A stretch of DNA of 64,000 bases from Cupriavidus metallidurans CH34 (GCF_000196015.1 NC_007973.1:1364001-1428000), one strand, 5' to 3'; positions 1 through 8,758 are shown, counted from the first letter of the stretch. Notes: generated from the sequence alone by a model not told the origin. Translations and numbers: made by a program.

Positions 1-831
1 ATCGACGGCGCATGCTTGCAGGCGTTTCTGGACTCGCGTCACCGAACCAATCCTCGTAGTTATAACAATCTGCTCGGAGATGTCCGGAGATTGTTTGACT
101 GGATCGTCGGTCAGCAGATGCTGCCCGCATCGCCATTGGTTGCAAAGGCCAAGCCGCAGAGAGCCCGGCGGATTCCCTTCCTGTTCTCACCCGAAGTGAT
201 CAGGCGACTGCTGGCCCTGGCCAGGGCTTTGCCGGATAACTCCCGTGCACCACAGCGCGGCATCACCTACGAGATGATTTTTGCACTGCTCGCCAGCCTT
301 GGGCTACGAGTGGGCGAGGTGGCCGGTTTGCAGTGGGGCGACGTGGACCTGGAGCGCGAGGTCCTGGAGATATCCAACACCAAGTTCGGCAAGGACCGGC
401 TGGTGCCCTTTGGCCCCAAGCTAGCAGCCAGGCTACGCGAGTATCGGCTTGAACGCGAGCGGCAGGGCCGTATCTGCACAGGCGCCCACCATCTGTTTTC
501 ATGGAACGGCCGCACACCGATCAGCACCAATAGCATCCGCAACACCTTCAGGGACGATCTGCTGCCACAGCTACACCTCACGGTGCCGCCTGGCTGCTTT
601 GGCCCGCACGTCCATGGTTTGCGGCATTCTTTCGCGGTGCGAACGTTGCTGGGCTGGTACCGCCAAGGAATCATTCCCAGTGACCGCTTGCATCACCTGT
701 CCACGTTCCTGGGACACGTCAATCCCAAGAGCACGGCGGTGTATCTGACGATCACCAACGAGCTGCTCGATGCCGCCAATGAGCGTTTCGAGTCATTTGC
801 ACCATTGTTGGCTGCGGGAGGTTCATCATGA
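1..831 (+). CDS. RIT tyrosine recombinase, second of trio (5' truncated by window edge)
   Basis: The frame is open from base 1, so the N-terminus is missing. A TTG at 16 is probably not the true start. About 276 residues are visible. The catalytic domain shows the first arginine in GLRVGEVAGLQWGD, the HGLRHS box (HxxR), and a C-terminal LGH followed by a tyrosine in TAVYL, so the R-H-R-H-Y set of a tyrosine recombinase is complete. It overlaps the next recombinase by 4 bp (ATGA at 828-831), which fits translational coupling in a RIT operon. It matches the second gene of the complete trio at 30698-31645 in position, in the FGKxRxVPF-type motif and in the long GWYRQGI insertion before the second histidine. 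Confidence 0.85.
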   Translation: MDGACLQAFLDSRHRTNPRSYNNLLGDVRRLFDWIVGQQMLPASPLVAKAKPQRARRIPFLFSPEVIRRLLALARALPDNSRAPQRGITYEMIFALLASLGLRVGEVAGLQWGDVDLEREVLEISNTKFGKDRLVPFGPKLAARLREYRLERERQGRICTGAHHLFSWNGRTPISTNSIRNTFRDDLLPQLHLTVPPGCFGPHVHGLRHSFAVRTLLGWYRQGIIPSDRLHHLSTFLGHVNPKSTAVYLTITNELLDAANERFESFAPLLAAGGSS

Positions 832-1838
832 AGGACTTCAACCTTCCGTCGATCATTCACCGCTACTTTCTGGAGTATTTGCCTCGGCACAAGGGGCTGC
901 AATCGAGCTCAATCCGCAGCTATCGGGATAGCCTGCGCCTGTTCCTGATCTTTGTGGCGGGCACACACCGGCTCGGCGTCAGCGAACTGGTATTGGAGCA
1001 CCTTGATTATCCCGCCGTGCAGGCGTTTCTGCACAGCATGGAGGCCGATCGAGGCAACGCCATCAGTACCCGCAACCAGCGCTTGGCGGCACTTCATGTG
1101 TTCTACGAATACGTGGGCCGGACCGTTCCAGAGATGTTGCCTACCAGTGCCAAGGTCGCTGCCATCCCGATGAAGCGTTGCCCACGGCCGGAGATGACGT
1201 TCCTTGGACGTGACGAGGTTCAAGCCATGTTCGCCTGCATTCCTGCTCAGCATCGCCTCTCATCACGGGATCGGGCGCTGCTTATGCTGCTCTACAACAC
1301 CGGCGCGCGTGTTTCAGAGGTCGCGCATCTGAAGGTCGAACAACTCGACCTGCGCTCACCTGCGCGCGTCAGGCTATTGGGCAAGGGGTCGAAGTGGCGC
1401 ACGTGCCCACTCTGGAACCAGACGGCCAAGGCGCTGCAGGCGATGCTGGATGAGCGCGGAACGAACTTGCCTCCCGAATCGCCGGTATTCGTTGGAGCTT
1501 CGCAGGCGCCGATGACCCGGTTCGGTATTTACAAGCGCATCCGCCACTATGCCACGCTCTGGGAAGCATCGGGGCACACAGCTTCCGCAGCCAAGGTAAC
1601 GCCTCACGTATTTCGACACACCACAGCGGTTCATCTACTTGAGTCGGGCGTGGAGGTCAATGTCATCCGAGGCTGGCTGGGACATGTCAATCTGGAGACG
1701 ACCAATCGCTATGCGGAAATCACCATTCGCATGAAGGCCGAAGCCCTGAAGTTGTGCGATCCGATCGTCGCAGGTGTTCCACGCAAACCCGCCTGGAAAG
1801 ACGATGCTGCGATGATGGCCTGGCTGTCGTCCCTCTGA
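828..1838 (+). CDS. RIT tyrosine recombinase, third of trio
   Basis: A 336-residue site-specific recombinase. The N-terminal SAM-like core-binding domain covers roughly residues 1-110 and the catalytic domain roughly 125-320. Visible active-site elements are the arginine in NTGARVSEVAHL, the HVFRHT box, and LGHVNLETTNRYAE with the nucleophile tyrosine. The ATG overlaps the stop of the upstream recombinase (ATGA). Its counterpart in the complete RIT element is 31642-32637. In RIT elements the three recombinases are thought to act together on the element ends; the individual role of this one is not known. Confidence 0.88.
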   Translation: MKDFNLPSIIHRYFLEYLPRHKGLQSSSIRSYRDSLRLFLIFVAGTHRLGVSELVLEHLDYPAVQAFLHSMEADRGNAISTRNQRLAALHVFYEYVGRTVPEMLPTSAKVAAIPMKRCPRPEMTFLGRDEVQAMFACIPAQHRLSSRDRALLMLLYNTGARVSEVAHLKVEQLDLRSPARVRLLGKGSKWRTCPLWNQTAKALQAMLDERGTNLPPESPVFVGASQAPMTRFGIYKRIRHYATLWEASGHTASAAKVTPHVFRHTTAVHLLESGVEVNVIRGWLGHVNLETTNRYAEITIRMKAEALKLCDPIVAGVPRKPAWKDDAAMMAWLSSL

Positions 1839-1940
1839 CGCGACCACGATGCTGGGCGGCCAAGGCACGCTGCCCAGTGTCCAAAAACAATCATCTCTCT
1901 ATCGAACGGGCGAGAATATGCGTACCCAGTCGGGCTTCCA

Positions 1941-2024
1941 TTATGTGCCCAGCCAGTGCTTGGAGACCATTGCGGTATGCCATGTTTCTAATGCCCGGCC
2001 ACATAAGAAAACAGGGCACATAAT
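1941..2024. repeat. RIT 1 right-end repeat block
   Basis: Two direct 10-bp units, GCCACATAAG (1998-2007) and GGCACATAAT (2015-2024), start 17 bp apart. An inverted copy, TTATGTGCCC, lies at 1941-1950. The complete RIT element has the same layout (units at 32705 and 32722, inverted near-copy at 32638), although the sequence differs. These are probably the recombinase-binding sites of the element end. Confidence 0.6.
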
Positions 2025-2025
2025 T

Positions 2026-2186
2026 CGCACAACCATCCGAGCGGAAGCCCCGAGCCGAGCGCGGCCGACAAGGCGATGACCTCGCAGCTTCGGCAGGCGC
2101 TGGCGCTGGTGGACGTTCGCACGCTGGATCACATCATTATCGCTGGAAGCCGTACCACGTCATTCGCCGAACGCGGCCTGCTTTGA
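2026..2186 (+). pseudogene. radC: radC 3' fragment (JAB/MPN domain) cut by RIT 1
   Basis: The reading frame from 2028 starts with [11 protein letters not shown], which is the metal-binding HxHP(S)G motif of the RadC JAB domain. It continues through [16 protein letters not shown] to GLL and a TGA at 2184-2186, the normal RadC C-terminus. Only about 52 residues remain, and the N-terminal two thirds would lie left of the RIT element, outside the window. RadC-like genes are standard in Tn4371-family ICEs just upstream of the genes that follow here. The insertion falls inside the conserved metal-site motif, so the product must be inactive. Confidence 0.85.
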
Positions 2187-2191
2187 CCTTT

Positions 2192-2212
2192 GGGGGCTTC
2201 GGCCCCCTTTTT
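2192..2212 (+). terminator. Rho-independent terminator after radC
   Basis: A GGGGGCTTCGGCCCCC-type hairpin with a TTTTT run, starting 6 bp after the radC stop. Confidence 0.75.
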
Positions 2213-2464
2213 GCTGCGCCCGGCGGCGCAACTCCGGCCCTCGCGGGCCTGCGCGTGCTACGCACTTGCCAAAAACAGGTGTGGTGGTGTCGGGTTGGGG
2301 GCGGTCTTGCTGTGTCCCTTCACCGTATCACGGCGTGCTCGCCGTCAAGGGCGGCGCGTGCCAGCACGCTTGCGGCCCGTGGCCGTCTTCGACCCCTGAC
2401 TGCTGCGCTGCGCCGTGCTGGCGACGGTTCCGGGCAATTCCGCCCGTGCAACCGGAGAACAGTC

Positions 2465-2857
2465 ATGCACGACAAATCACACGTTTCCCTCGAACAGCAC
2501 GTTTGCTTGGTCTGCGGCACAGCGTTCGATACCGGCGCCATCCTGTTGGACAAGCGCCTGCGCGCGAGCATGGAGCGCCATACGGCAACCGGCTGGGGCC
2601 TGTGCCCCGAGCATCAGAAGCTGTCCGACGATGGCTTTGTCGCACTGGTCGAATGCGATCCGCAGCGCAGCGGCTCGCAGGCCGGCGGGCGCATGAAGCC
2701 CGAGCAGGCGTACCGGACGGGCCGGCTGGCTCATCTGCGGCGCACGTTGTTCGCTCAGGTGTTCAACGTGCCGATCGCGGCCGAGCAGGCTTGCGTGTTC
2801 GTTGAGCCCGGCGTGATCGACCAGTTGCAGTCGATGACGGCGCCGGCGGCGAACTGA
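2465..2857 (+). CDS. Conserved ICE hypothetical protein with zinc-finger-like cysteines
   Basis: A 130-residue protein of the type found beside radC and parB in Tn4371-like and related ICEs. I know no function for it. It has a CLVCG pair near residues 14-17 and a WGLCPEH motif near 45, together suggesting a small metal-binding domain. The C-terminal half is predicted soluble (FAQVFNVPI, ACVFVEPGVID). The ATG at 2465 is chosen because the motif-bearing sequence begins there. The frame is open further upstream, but that part is low-complexity and unlike protein. It stands alone, with about 700 bp of non-coding sequence after it. Confidence 0.7.
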   Translation: MHDKSHVSLEQHVCLVCGTAFDTGAILLDKRLRASMERHTATGWGLCPEHQKLSDDGFVALVECDPQRSGSQAGGRMKPEQAYRTGRLAHLRRTLFAQVFNVPIAAEQACVFVEPGVIDQLQSMTAPAAN

Positions 2858-3565
2858 TCGCGCCGTACAGCCTTCGGTGCGTCGTCCCTGCGGGGGCGGC
2901 GCACCTTTTTTTCTGCTGCGCCCGTTGCCGATACCTTCGCGCCTGGTGCGCTGCGCGCTTCGCTTGCCTCCAGGGGAAAGCCCTGCGGGCTATCCCCGCC
3001 GCGCGATGCTTGGCGCCCCTCAAAGACCGCCGAACCGGCTGCGCCGGATCGGCCAGACCACGGCAATCGCTGTCGAACCTGTTTCCCAATGACTGGCGCA
3101 TGAGCTTGTGCATCGAGCCGCCTGCGGCGTCTCGCCCCTGCGGGCTTCCATCGTTCCCTCGCTCCGCTCGGCTGACGCCTCCGGCCCGGATTCCTAGATC
3201 CGGGCCTGCGCGCTTCGCTTGCCGTGCGGTCGGCGTGTTGAGGGGCCGTTGCCATGTCCAGCCGTCTCCCCTGACTTCATCACCTTCACCGCGACTGTAG
3301 CCCGCGGCCGGGGGCCGTCAAGGCGCGCAGGGCCGTGTCCTCGGCTGCGCCTGCGGGCCGCACCAACCCTGCGCTTGACTCCTTGACGGCCCCCGTCCGC
3401 GCGCTCCTGACCGTCGCGGGCGATGAACTCAGGAAAGACGGTGGCAACAGGGCCAACCGGGTTCCTCGTGCCGACCGCACCGAACAGCCAAAAGGCTGGG
3501 CTTCCGAATCTAGGAATCCGGTGTGCGGTGTGAACAGCAAACCTCTTTTTGTCAGGAGAAAGACC
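2858..3565. other. Long non-coding stretch with dispersed repeat copy 1
   Basis: I find no convincing gene here; the open frames are short, arginine-rich and unlike proteins. It contains one copy of a roughly 105-bp repeat (about 2950-3055) also found at 7386-7495. The last 25 bases hold the ribosome-binding site of the DUF932 gene (CAGGAGAAAGACC before the ATG at 3566). Such gaps are usual in Tn4371-type backbones. Confidence 0.5.
2950..3055 (+). repeat. Dispersed ICE repeat, copy 1
   Basis: A block of about 105 bp starting near GCGCTTCGCTTGCCTCCAGG and running to GCGCCGGATCGGCC. It is nearly identical to 7386-7495 in the same orientation, and both copies lie between backbone genes. The core CTGCGGGCTATCCCCGCC is partly self-complementary. 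Function unknown. Confidence 0.75.
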
Positions 3566-4390
3566 ATGCAACTCGCATCCCGTTTCGCTTCCCGCTCCCC
3601 GGCACTGCGCAGCGATTACCCACTGTCCGATGACCAAATCCGCAGGGTGGCCCCGTCCATCTTCGCCGACGCCCCGCACGAAAGCCGTTCCGAGCGATAC
3701 AGCTACATCCCCACCGCGACCGTCCTGCAAGAACTGCGCGGAGAAGGTTTCGAGCCTTTCATGGTGACGCAAACCCGCGTGCGCCACGACGACCGCCGCG
3801 ACTACACCAAGCACATGATCCGGCTGCGCCACGCCAGCCAGATCAACGGCCGCGAGGCCAACGAAATCATCCTGCTGAACTCCCATGACGGCACCAGCAG
3901 CTATCAGATGCTGGCCGGGATGTTCCGCTTCGTTTGCAGCAATGGCCTTGTCTGCGGCGACACCGTGGCCGACGTGCGCGTGCCGCACAAGGGCGACGTA
4001 GCCGGGCACGTCATCGAAGGCGCTTACGAAGTCCTGCACGGCTTCGACCGGGTGCAGGAATCGCGCGATGCCATGCGCGCCATCACGCTCGACGCCGGGG
4101 AATCGGAAGTGTTCGCCCGCGCTGCGCTGGCGTTGAAGTACGACGAGGACAAGCCAGCGCCCATCACGGAATCGCAAATCCTGATGCCGCGCCGCCATGA
4201 CGACGACCGCCGCGACCTGTGGAGCGTGTTCAACCGCACGCAGGAGAACTTGACCAAAGGCGGCCTGTCCGCCCGCGCCGCGAATGGCCGCCGCCAGACC
4301 ACCCGGCCCGTGCAGGGCATCGACCAAAGCGTGCGCCTGAATCGCGCCCTGTGGCTGCTGGCCGATGGCCTGCGCCAGTTGAAAGCCTGA
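3566..4390 (+). CDS. DUF932 domain-containing ICE protein
   Basis: A 274-residue protein of the DUF932 (phage/plasmid-like protein) family. Typical features are an N-terminal region rich in Ser/Arg, the LLNSHDGTSSYQM stretch near residue 110, and FVCSNGLVCGD near 130. Family members are common next to parB-like genes in ICEs and plasmids; their biochemical role is not established. The start at 3566 has a good ribosome-binding site (CAGGAG, about 7 bp upstream). It lies 78 bp before the ParB-like gene on the same strand and is probably co-transcribed with it. Confidence 0.85.
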   Translation: MQLASRFASRSPALRSDYPLSDDQIRRVAPSIFADAPHESRSERYSYIPTATVLQELRGEGFEPFMVTQTRVRHDDRRDYTKHMIRLRHASQINGREANEIILLNSHDGTSSYQMLAGMFRFVCSNGLVCGDTVADVRVPHKGDVAGHVIEGAYEVLHGFDRVQESRDAMRAITLDAGESEVFARAALALKYDEDKPAPITESQILMPRRHDDDRRDLWSVFNRTQENLTKGGLSARAANGRRQTTRPVQGIDQSVRLNRALWLLADGLRQLKA

Positions 4391-4468
4391 ATCCCCACGC
4401 GGCAGGGGCAGGCAGCAGCCCTTGCCGCTTATCTCGCTGCTGCATCCCAACCGCTAGGAGAAATCACC

Positions 4469-6520
4469 ATGAACGCCGTACTCAAAACCGAAGCCGTCGC
4501 CATCGAAGCCGCCGCACCGCTGGAAGTGGCCGACCCGACCAAGAACCTGATCTTGGTTCCCCTCTCGCAGTTGCTGCCGCGCCGCTCCAAGCGCAACGTC
4601 CGCACGACCCCGCGCCAGTCCATCCCCGAACTGGCCGCGAGCATTGCCCGCATCGGCCTGCTGCAAAACCTGATCGTCATCCTGTCCGCCGATGGGGAGC
4701 AATACGAAGTCGTCGCAGGCGACCGCCGCCTGACCGCCTTGAAGCTGCTGGCGAAGAAGAAGCGCATCCCCGCCGACTACGAAGTGCCGTGCCTGCTGGT
4801 GGCCGATGCTTCGGCCCGCACCGTCAGCCTCGCGGAGAACGTGCAGCGCGAGAACATGCACCCCGCCGACCAGTTCGCGGCCTTCGCCGCGCTGGTCAAG
4901 GAAGGACGCCCCATCGAGGACATTGCCGCCGACTTCGGCGTGTCCCCGCTGGTGGTGCAGCGCCGCTTGAAGCTGGCGAACGTCTCGCCGCGCCTCATGG
5001 CCGACTATCGCGCCGGTGGCGTGACGCTGGAACAGTTGATGGCCTTGACCATCACCGACGACCATGCCGCGCAGGAGGCCGCGTTCTACGGTGCGCCGGA
5101 ATGGCAGCGCAGCCCGTCCGCGCTGCGCGAGCGCCTGACCGAGCGTGAAATCGACGCCACGCACGCGCTGGTGCGCTTCGTCGGGCTGGACACCTATCGG
5201 CAGGCAGGCGGCGGCATCCGCCGCGACCTGTTCGCAGAAGGCGATGCCGGAACCTACCTCACCGATACCGCAGTGCTGGAAACGCTGGTGCGCGACAAGC
5301 TGGAAACGCTGGCCGAGGACGTGCGCGCCGAGGGCTGGGCATGGGTGGAGGCCGTGCCGCATCTGGCCTACGAGGAACGGCAGGCTTTCCAGAACGCCCC
5401 GCGCCATCGCCGCGAGCCGACCACCCGCGAGGCCCGCCGCATGGCCTCGCTGGAAACCCGCCTCGAAAAGATCGACGCCGAACTGGAGGACGCTTGCGAC
5501 GCCGAGGACGAGGCCAAGGCCGAGAAACTGGAACAGCGGCGCGATCAGGTGATCGGGGAACTGGAAGACGCGGAGGACGCCTTACAAGGCTATGCCCCCG
5601 AGGTGCGCGAGGTGGCCGGTGCCATCGTCACCATCGACCGCAACGGCGAGCCCGTCATTCATCGCGGCCTGCTGCGCGAAGCCGAGGCGAAGGCGCTGCG
5701 CACGCTGGAAAAGCTGCGGCGCGGTTTCGGCAGTACCGAAGGCGAAGCCGCTAACGACGAGCACGAGGACGCCGACGACGCGCCCAAGGCCGCGAGCCTG
5801 TCCGACCGGCTGGCGCAGCGGTTGAGCGCCCACCGCACGGCGGCGCTGCAAATCGAAGTCGCCCGGCATCCGCACGTCGCGCTGGCCGCGCTGGTGCATG
5901 GCATGGTGCAGACCGTCTTGCAGGAAAACCACTACGGGCACGATTTGCCGCTGGGCGTGAGCCTGAAACTGCAAGACCGGCTGGAAGGCATGGCCCCGGA
6001 CTGGCCAGAATCGCCCGCCGCCGTGGCGCTGCGCGAACTGCAACAGGTAGCCGGGGAAGCCTTGCCGGAGGACAGCGCCGAACTGTTTGCCGCGCTGCTG
6101 GCGAAGTCGCAAGACGAACTGGTGCGGCTGCTGGCCGTGTGCGTGGCTTCCACGGTGGACGTGGTGACGCCCCGTGCCACGCCGCACCAGCCCGGCAAGG
6201 AACTGGCGCAGGCCGTGGGCCTCGACATGGCCGCATGGTGGAAGCCGACCGCAGAAGGCTACTTCAAGCACGTTTCCAAGGCTGTGCTTCTGGATGCCGT
6301 GAGCGCGTTTGCACCGGAATCCATCACCCGGCTGGCGAAGCTCAAGAAGGCCGACATTGCCAGCGAGGCCGAGCGGCTGGCCGATGGCACCGGCTGGATG
6401 CCCGCCATCTTCAAGGCCGAAGGCCCGCAGGAGACCGCGCAGGAAGAAGGCCCGGAGCAGGACGCCTCGGAGGATACCGAGGCAATGGCGGATGAACCCA
6501 CCGAGGCACTGGCCGCTTGA
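4469..6520 (+). CDS. ParB-like nuclease-domain protein
   Basis: A 683-residue protein of the ParB/RepB/Spo0J superfamily. The N-terminal ParB-N domain (about residues 25-135) shows GLLQNLIV, the AGDRRL arginine motif and the ENVQREN motif. A KorB-like helix-turn-helix follows at about 140-190 (IEDIAADFGVSPLVVQRRLKLA). The long C-terminal part contains an acidic coiled-coil stretch (about 325-375) and further helical sequence specific to ICE homologues. In this position the protein is thought to take part in element stability, although the dedicated ParA lies separately at 12971. The ATG follows a TAGGAGAAATCACC ribosome-binding site. A strong terminator hairpin follows the gene. Confidence 0.9.
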   Translation: MNAVLKTEAVAIEAAAPLEVADPTKNLILVPLSQLLPRRSKRNVRTTPRQSIPELAASIARIGLLQNLIVILSADGEQYEVVAGDRRLTALKLLAKKKRIPADYEVPCLLVADASARTVSLAENVQRENMHPADQFAAFAALVKEGRPIEDIAADFGVSPLVVQRRLKLANVSPRLMADYRAGGVTLEQLMALTITDDHAAQEAAFYGAPEWQRSPSALRERLTEREIDATHALVRFVGLDTYRQAGGGIRRDLFAEGDAGTYLTDTAVLETLVRDKLETLAEDVRAEGWAWVEAVPHLAYEERQAFQNAPRHRREPTTREARRMASLETRLEKIDAELEDACDAEDEAKAEKLEQRRDQVIGELEDAEDALQGYAPEVREVAGAIVTIDRNGEPVIHRGLLREAEAKALRTLEKLRRGFGSTEGEAANDEHEDADDAPKAASLSDRLAQRLSAHRTAALQIEVARHPHVALAALVHGMVQTVLQENHYGHDLPLGVSLKLQDRLEGMAPDWPESPAAVALRELQQVAGEALPEDSAELFAALLAKSQDELVRLLAVCVASTVDVVTPRATPHQPGKELAQAVGLDMAAWWKPTAEGYFKHVSKAVLLDAVSAFAPESITRLAKLKKADIASEAERLADGTGWMPAIFKAEGPQETAQEEGPEQDASEDTEAMADEPTEALAA

Positions 6521-6534
6521 CCCGCGCCGAAGGC

Positions 6535-6562
6535 AAGCGCCCCGGCCTCGACCGGGGCGCTT
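6535..6562. terminator. Terminator-like hairpin after ParB-like gene
   Basis: An 11-bp perfect stem, AAGCGCCCCGG / CCGGGGCGCTT, with a 6-base loop, 14 bp after the stop. It is followed by CGCTTTG rather than a clean T run, so termination is likely but not certain. Confidence 0.6.
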
Positions 6563-6727
6563 CGCTTTGTGTGGTGGCGCATCGAGACGAAGGAATAACC
6601 GCGATCAGCACCGCGCCCAGGCCGTTCCGCCCTGGGCGCGGTGGACGCGAAATCCGGGTGCGACAGTGGCCGCGCCCGGTGTTCAAGGCCAATAGCCGAA
6701 TCAGAACGCCGCCGCCTTCGCGCTGGC

Positions 6728-7246
6728 TCAGGCGGCGGCGTTGAAGGCATCGCTGTAGTGCGCGATGCCTTCCGGCACTGTCCCATGCAGGGCCAGCGCC
6801 ATGAAATAGCCGGGCGGCACGCCCGGCAGTTGCAAGCCCGCATGGGCCTGGAAGCCAAAGCGCGTGTAGTACGTTGGATCGCCCAGCAGCACGCAGCCTG
6901 CGGCCTGCATAGCCCGCAGTTCAGACAGCGCCTGTTCCATCAGGCGCGAACCGATGCCTTGCCCCTGCCTTGGCGGCAGGACGGAGATCGGCCCCAACCT
7001 ATACCAGCCCTCGGTCTTTCGCCCGTGCTCATGGGTGATTGTTACTGGCGACAGCGCGACGTGACCGACGACGCGCCCATGTTCTTCGGCCACGATGGAA
7101 AGCGTCAGTTCGTTGGCGGCACGCAAGGCGCGCACGATGAATTGCTCGGTGTGGCTGGTGTGTGGTGCATCAGCGAACGCGGCGATGGTCACGGCCTCGA
7201 TGGCGGCAATGTCGTCCGGGGTTTCGTGTCGGAGCTGGAGGGTCAT
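6728..7246 (-). CDS. GNAT family N-acetyltransferase
   Basis: A 172-residue acetyltransferase of the GNAT fold (YhbS-like group). It transfers an acetyl group from acetyl-CoA to an unknown amine. The acetyl-CoA loop is visible as LPPRQGQGIGSRLM (Q/RxxGxG/A) near residues 91-104, preceded by the beta4 strand around GHVALSPVTI. The C-terminal YTRFGF and PGYFMALAL segments are typical of YhbS-type proteins. It is the only gene of this backbone segment on the minus strand and convergent with the ParB-like gene, so it is likely an accessory insertion with its own promoter. The start at 7246 is where GNAT similarity begins. Confidence 0.9.
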   Translation of the reverse strand: MTLQLRHETPDDIAAIEAVTIAAFADAPHTSHTEQFIVRALRAANELTLSIVAEEHGRVVGHVALSPVTITHEHGRKTEGWYRLGPISVLPPRQGQGIGSRLMEQALSELRAMQAAGCVLLGDPTYYTRFGFQAHAGLQLPGVPPGYFMALALHGTVPEGIAHYSDAFNAAA

Positions 7247-8073
7247 GGGCTTGTCTTCGATTGCTTCCTGAAAATATAGAACGGCCTGGGCGTGTCGGCG
7301 CACTGCGCCGCCGGGCTTTCGGGCTGCGCCCCGTGCCGCCTTTGCCGTCACGGCCATTCGGCTTCAATCCCTCACGCCTTCGCGCCTGCGGCGCTGCGTG
7401 CTTCGCTTGCCTCCAGGGGAAAGTCCTGCGGGCTATCCCCGCCGCGCGATGCTTGGCGCCCCTCGATGACGCCGAACCGGCTGCGCCGGATCGGCCCGGC
7501 CAGCGCCCCGCCGCGATGGGCGGGGCGCTGGCGAACACGCTGGCGCTCGCTGCGGCAGGTTGTGCAGGTGCGTGCCGTCCTCAACGCTGGCGGTTCCTGC
7601 CCATCACGTCACGAAGGACGGTTCACGGACAACCCGCCCGGCATCGCTATGGAGCTTCCACGCCACGCCTCAAGAGCGGCGCCGCAAGGTGCGGCGGGGG
7701 CGTTCTCGCCTGTCGTCGGGTGGTTGACCTGGCCCGCGTCAGTGGGCGAGCCGGAGAAGCCTTCGTGCGGGGATGCCGAGCCGGCCCCATCTCCTTTCGG
7801 AGCGGTCCGGCCCAAGGCGTCCTTGTCTCGTTGTGAATCCTGGCGGTGGCGCGGCTGCGCCTCGGGCTTCATGGCTGCAACCGTCCGGCGAAAACAATTT
7901 CCCCGCCTTCGTCACTGCGTTCGGCGGCTTCCTCGCGCAGCAAATTCTTTTCGCCTCCCGGCTCTCCACTGCGTTTCGACCGCAAGCGGTGCAGCCAGCC
8001 CGTCCCCCGCCGGCCGGATCACAACAAGGACGCGATGGGCGCGAACCTTGTTCAACCGAAAGGAGCAAACATC
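7247..8073. other. Long non-coding stretch with dispersed repeat copy 2 and a hairpin
   Basis: About 830 bp with no gene I can support. It holds dispersed repeat copy 2 (7386-7495). Directly after it, at 7501-7530, is a hairpin with a 12-bp G+C stem (CAGCGCCCCGCC / GGGCGGGGCGCTG). The same arms recur in the terminator at 8395-8423. A ribosome-binding site for the DUF736 gene lies just before 8074. Confidence 0.5.
7386..7495 (+). repeat. Dispersed ICE repeat, copy 2
   Basis: Second copy of the block at 2950-3055, in the same orientation with only scattered differences (for example AAAGTCCTG for AAAGCCCTG, and CTCGATGACG for CTCAAAGACC). It is followed within 10 bp by a strong hairpin. Confidence 0.75.
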
Positions 8074-8388
8074 ATGGCCAACATCGGCACCTTCACCGCA
8101 GACAAAGACGGCTTCACCGGCACGCTTCGCACCCTGACGCTCAACGTCAAGGTCAAGCTGCTTCCCAACGACAAGGGCAGCAGCGAGAACGCCCCCGACT
8201 TCCGTCTCCAGGCCGCAGGCCACGACATCGGCGCGGCGTGGAACAAGACCAGCGAGGCCGGGCGGGAATACAAGTCCGTGACCCTCGACGATCCTTCGTT
8301 CCCGGCTCCGATCTATGCCCGCCTGATCGAAGGCGAGGACGGCACGCACGACCTGATCTGGTCGCGCACCAAGCCCCAGGCGGCGTGA
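8074..8388 (+). CDS. DUF736 family protein
   Basis: A 104-residue member of the DUF736 family, a very common small protein of ICEs and plasmids in Proteobacteria with no assigned biochemical role. Family signatures are the N-terminal MANIGTF, the central [14 protein letters not shown], and the terminal [12 protein letters not shown]. The ATG at 8074 has an AAAGGAGC ribosome-binding site. It ends just before a terminator and is convergent with the XRE regulator gene. Confidence 0.9.
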   Translation: MANIGTFTADKDGFTGTLRTLTLNVKVKLLPNDKGSSENAPDFRLQAAGHDIGAAWNKTSEAGREYKSVTLDDPSFPAPIYARLIEGEDGTHDLIWSRTKPQAA

Positions 8389-8394
8389 CCGCCG

Positions 8395-8423
8395 CAGCGC
8401 CCCGCCCATCGCGGCGGGGCGCT
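8395..8423. terminator. Bidirectional terminator-like hairpin
   Basis: A perfect CAGCGCCCCGCC / GGCGGGGCGCTG stem between two convergent genes (DUF736 and XRE). The arms are the same as in the hairpin at 7501-7530. Confidence 0.6.
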
Positions 8424-8452
8424 GTGCTGCTTGTTCGCAGCACATCACCACG

Positions 8453-8758
8453 TCACGCGCGCGGCTTCGCCGCGTCGCGTTCCTTCAACACCGCCTCCAG
8501 CTCCCGGCGCACCTGCACCAGCAGCTCGTCGGCCTTGTGCGGGCTGTCGCCCGCATAGGCCAGCGTCAGCAGCGTGAGCGGGTGGATGTCCATCACCTCG
8601 CACAGCTCGGCCAGCTTATGCAGGGTCGGGCTTTTGAGGTCGCGTTCGAGGGTGCTCATATAGGTGCGACTGGACACGTCAGAGAAGGCTTCCTGACTCA
8701 AGCCACGCGCCTTTCTAACTGTCTTCAACGCCTTCGCCAATGAGTTCCCAGCCGCCAC
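8453..8758 (-). CDS. XRE family helix-turn-helix regulator
   Basis: A 101-residue single-domain regulator. The Cro/C1-type helix-turn-helix spans about residues 9-62 (ALKTVRKARGLSQEAF, then SRTYMSTLERDLKSPTL, then LAELCEVMDIHPLTLL). The C-terminal 35 residues form a charged helix, possibly for dimerisation. Homologues sit between DUF736 and DUF2958 genes in Tn4371-like ICEs and are believed to control backbone genes. It is transcribed away from the DUF2958 gene, so the 240-bp gap between them is a candidate operator region, although I see no clear operator repeat. Confidence 0.85.
   Translation of the reverse strand: MAAGNSLAKALKTVRKARGLSQEAFSDVSSRTYMSTLERDLKSPTLHKLAELCEVMDIHPLTLLTLAYAGDSPHKADELLVQVRRELEAVLKERDAAKPRA

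Larger units (their letters stand above)
1..2024 (+). mobile_element. RIT element 1 (recombinase in trio), right part, inserted in radC
   Basis: Two overlapping tyrosine recombinase genes (the second and third of the usual three) run to the right and are followed by a terminal repeat block. The first recombinase gene and the left end lie outside the window. RIT elements are known to carry three overlapping recombinase genes transcribed as a unit. The right end is placed at about 2024 because radC coding sequence resumes at 2026-2028. The complete element at 29342-32760 has the same terminal architecture, with two 10-bp direct subrepeats starting 17 bp apart and an inverted copy further inside. 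Confidence 0.8.

Noticed and set aside
4454..5407. Long open frame antisense to the ParB-like gene
   Set aside because: A typical GC-rich shadow frame with no recognisable motif, while the sense frame has ParB and KorB motifs.
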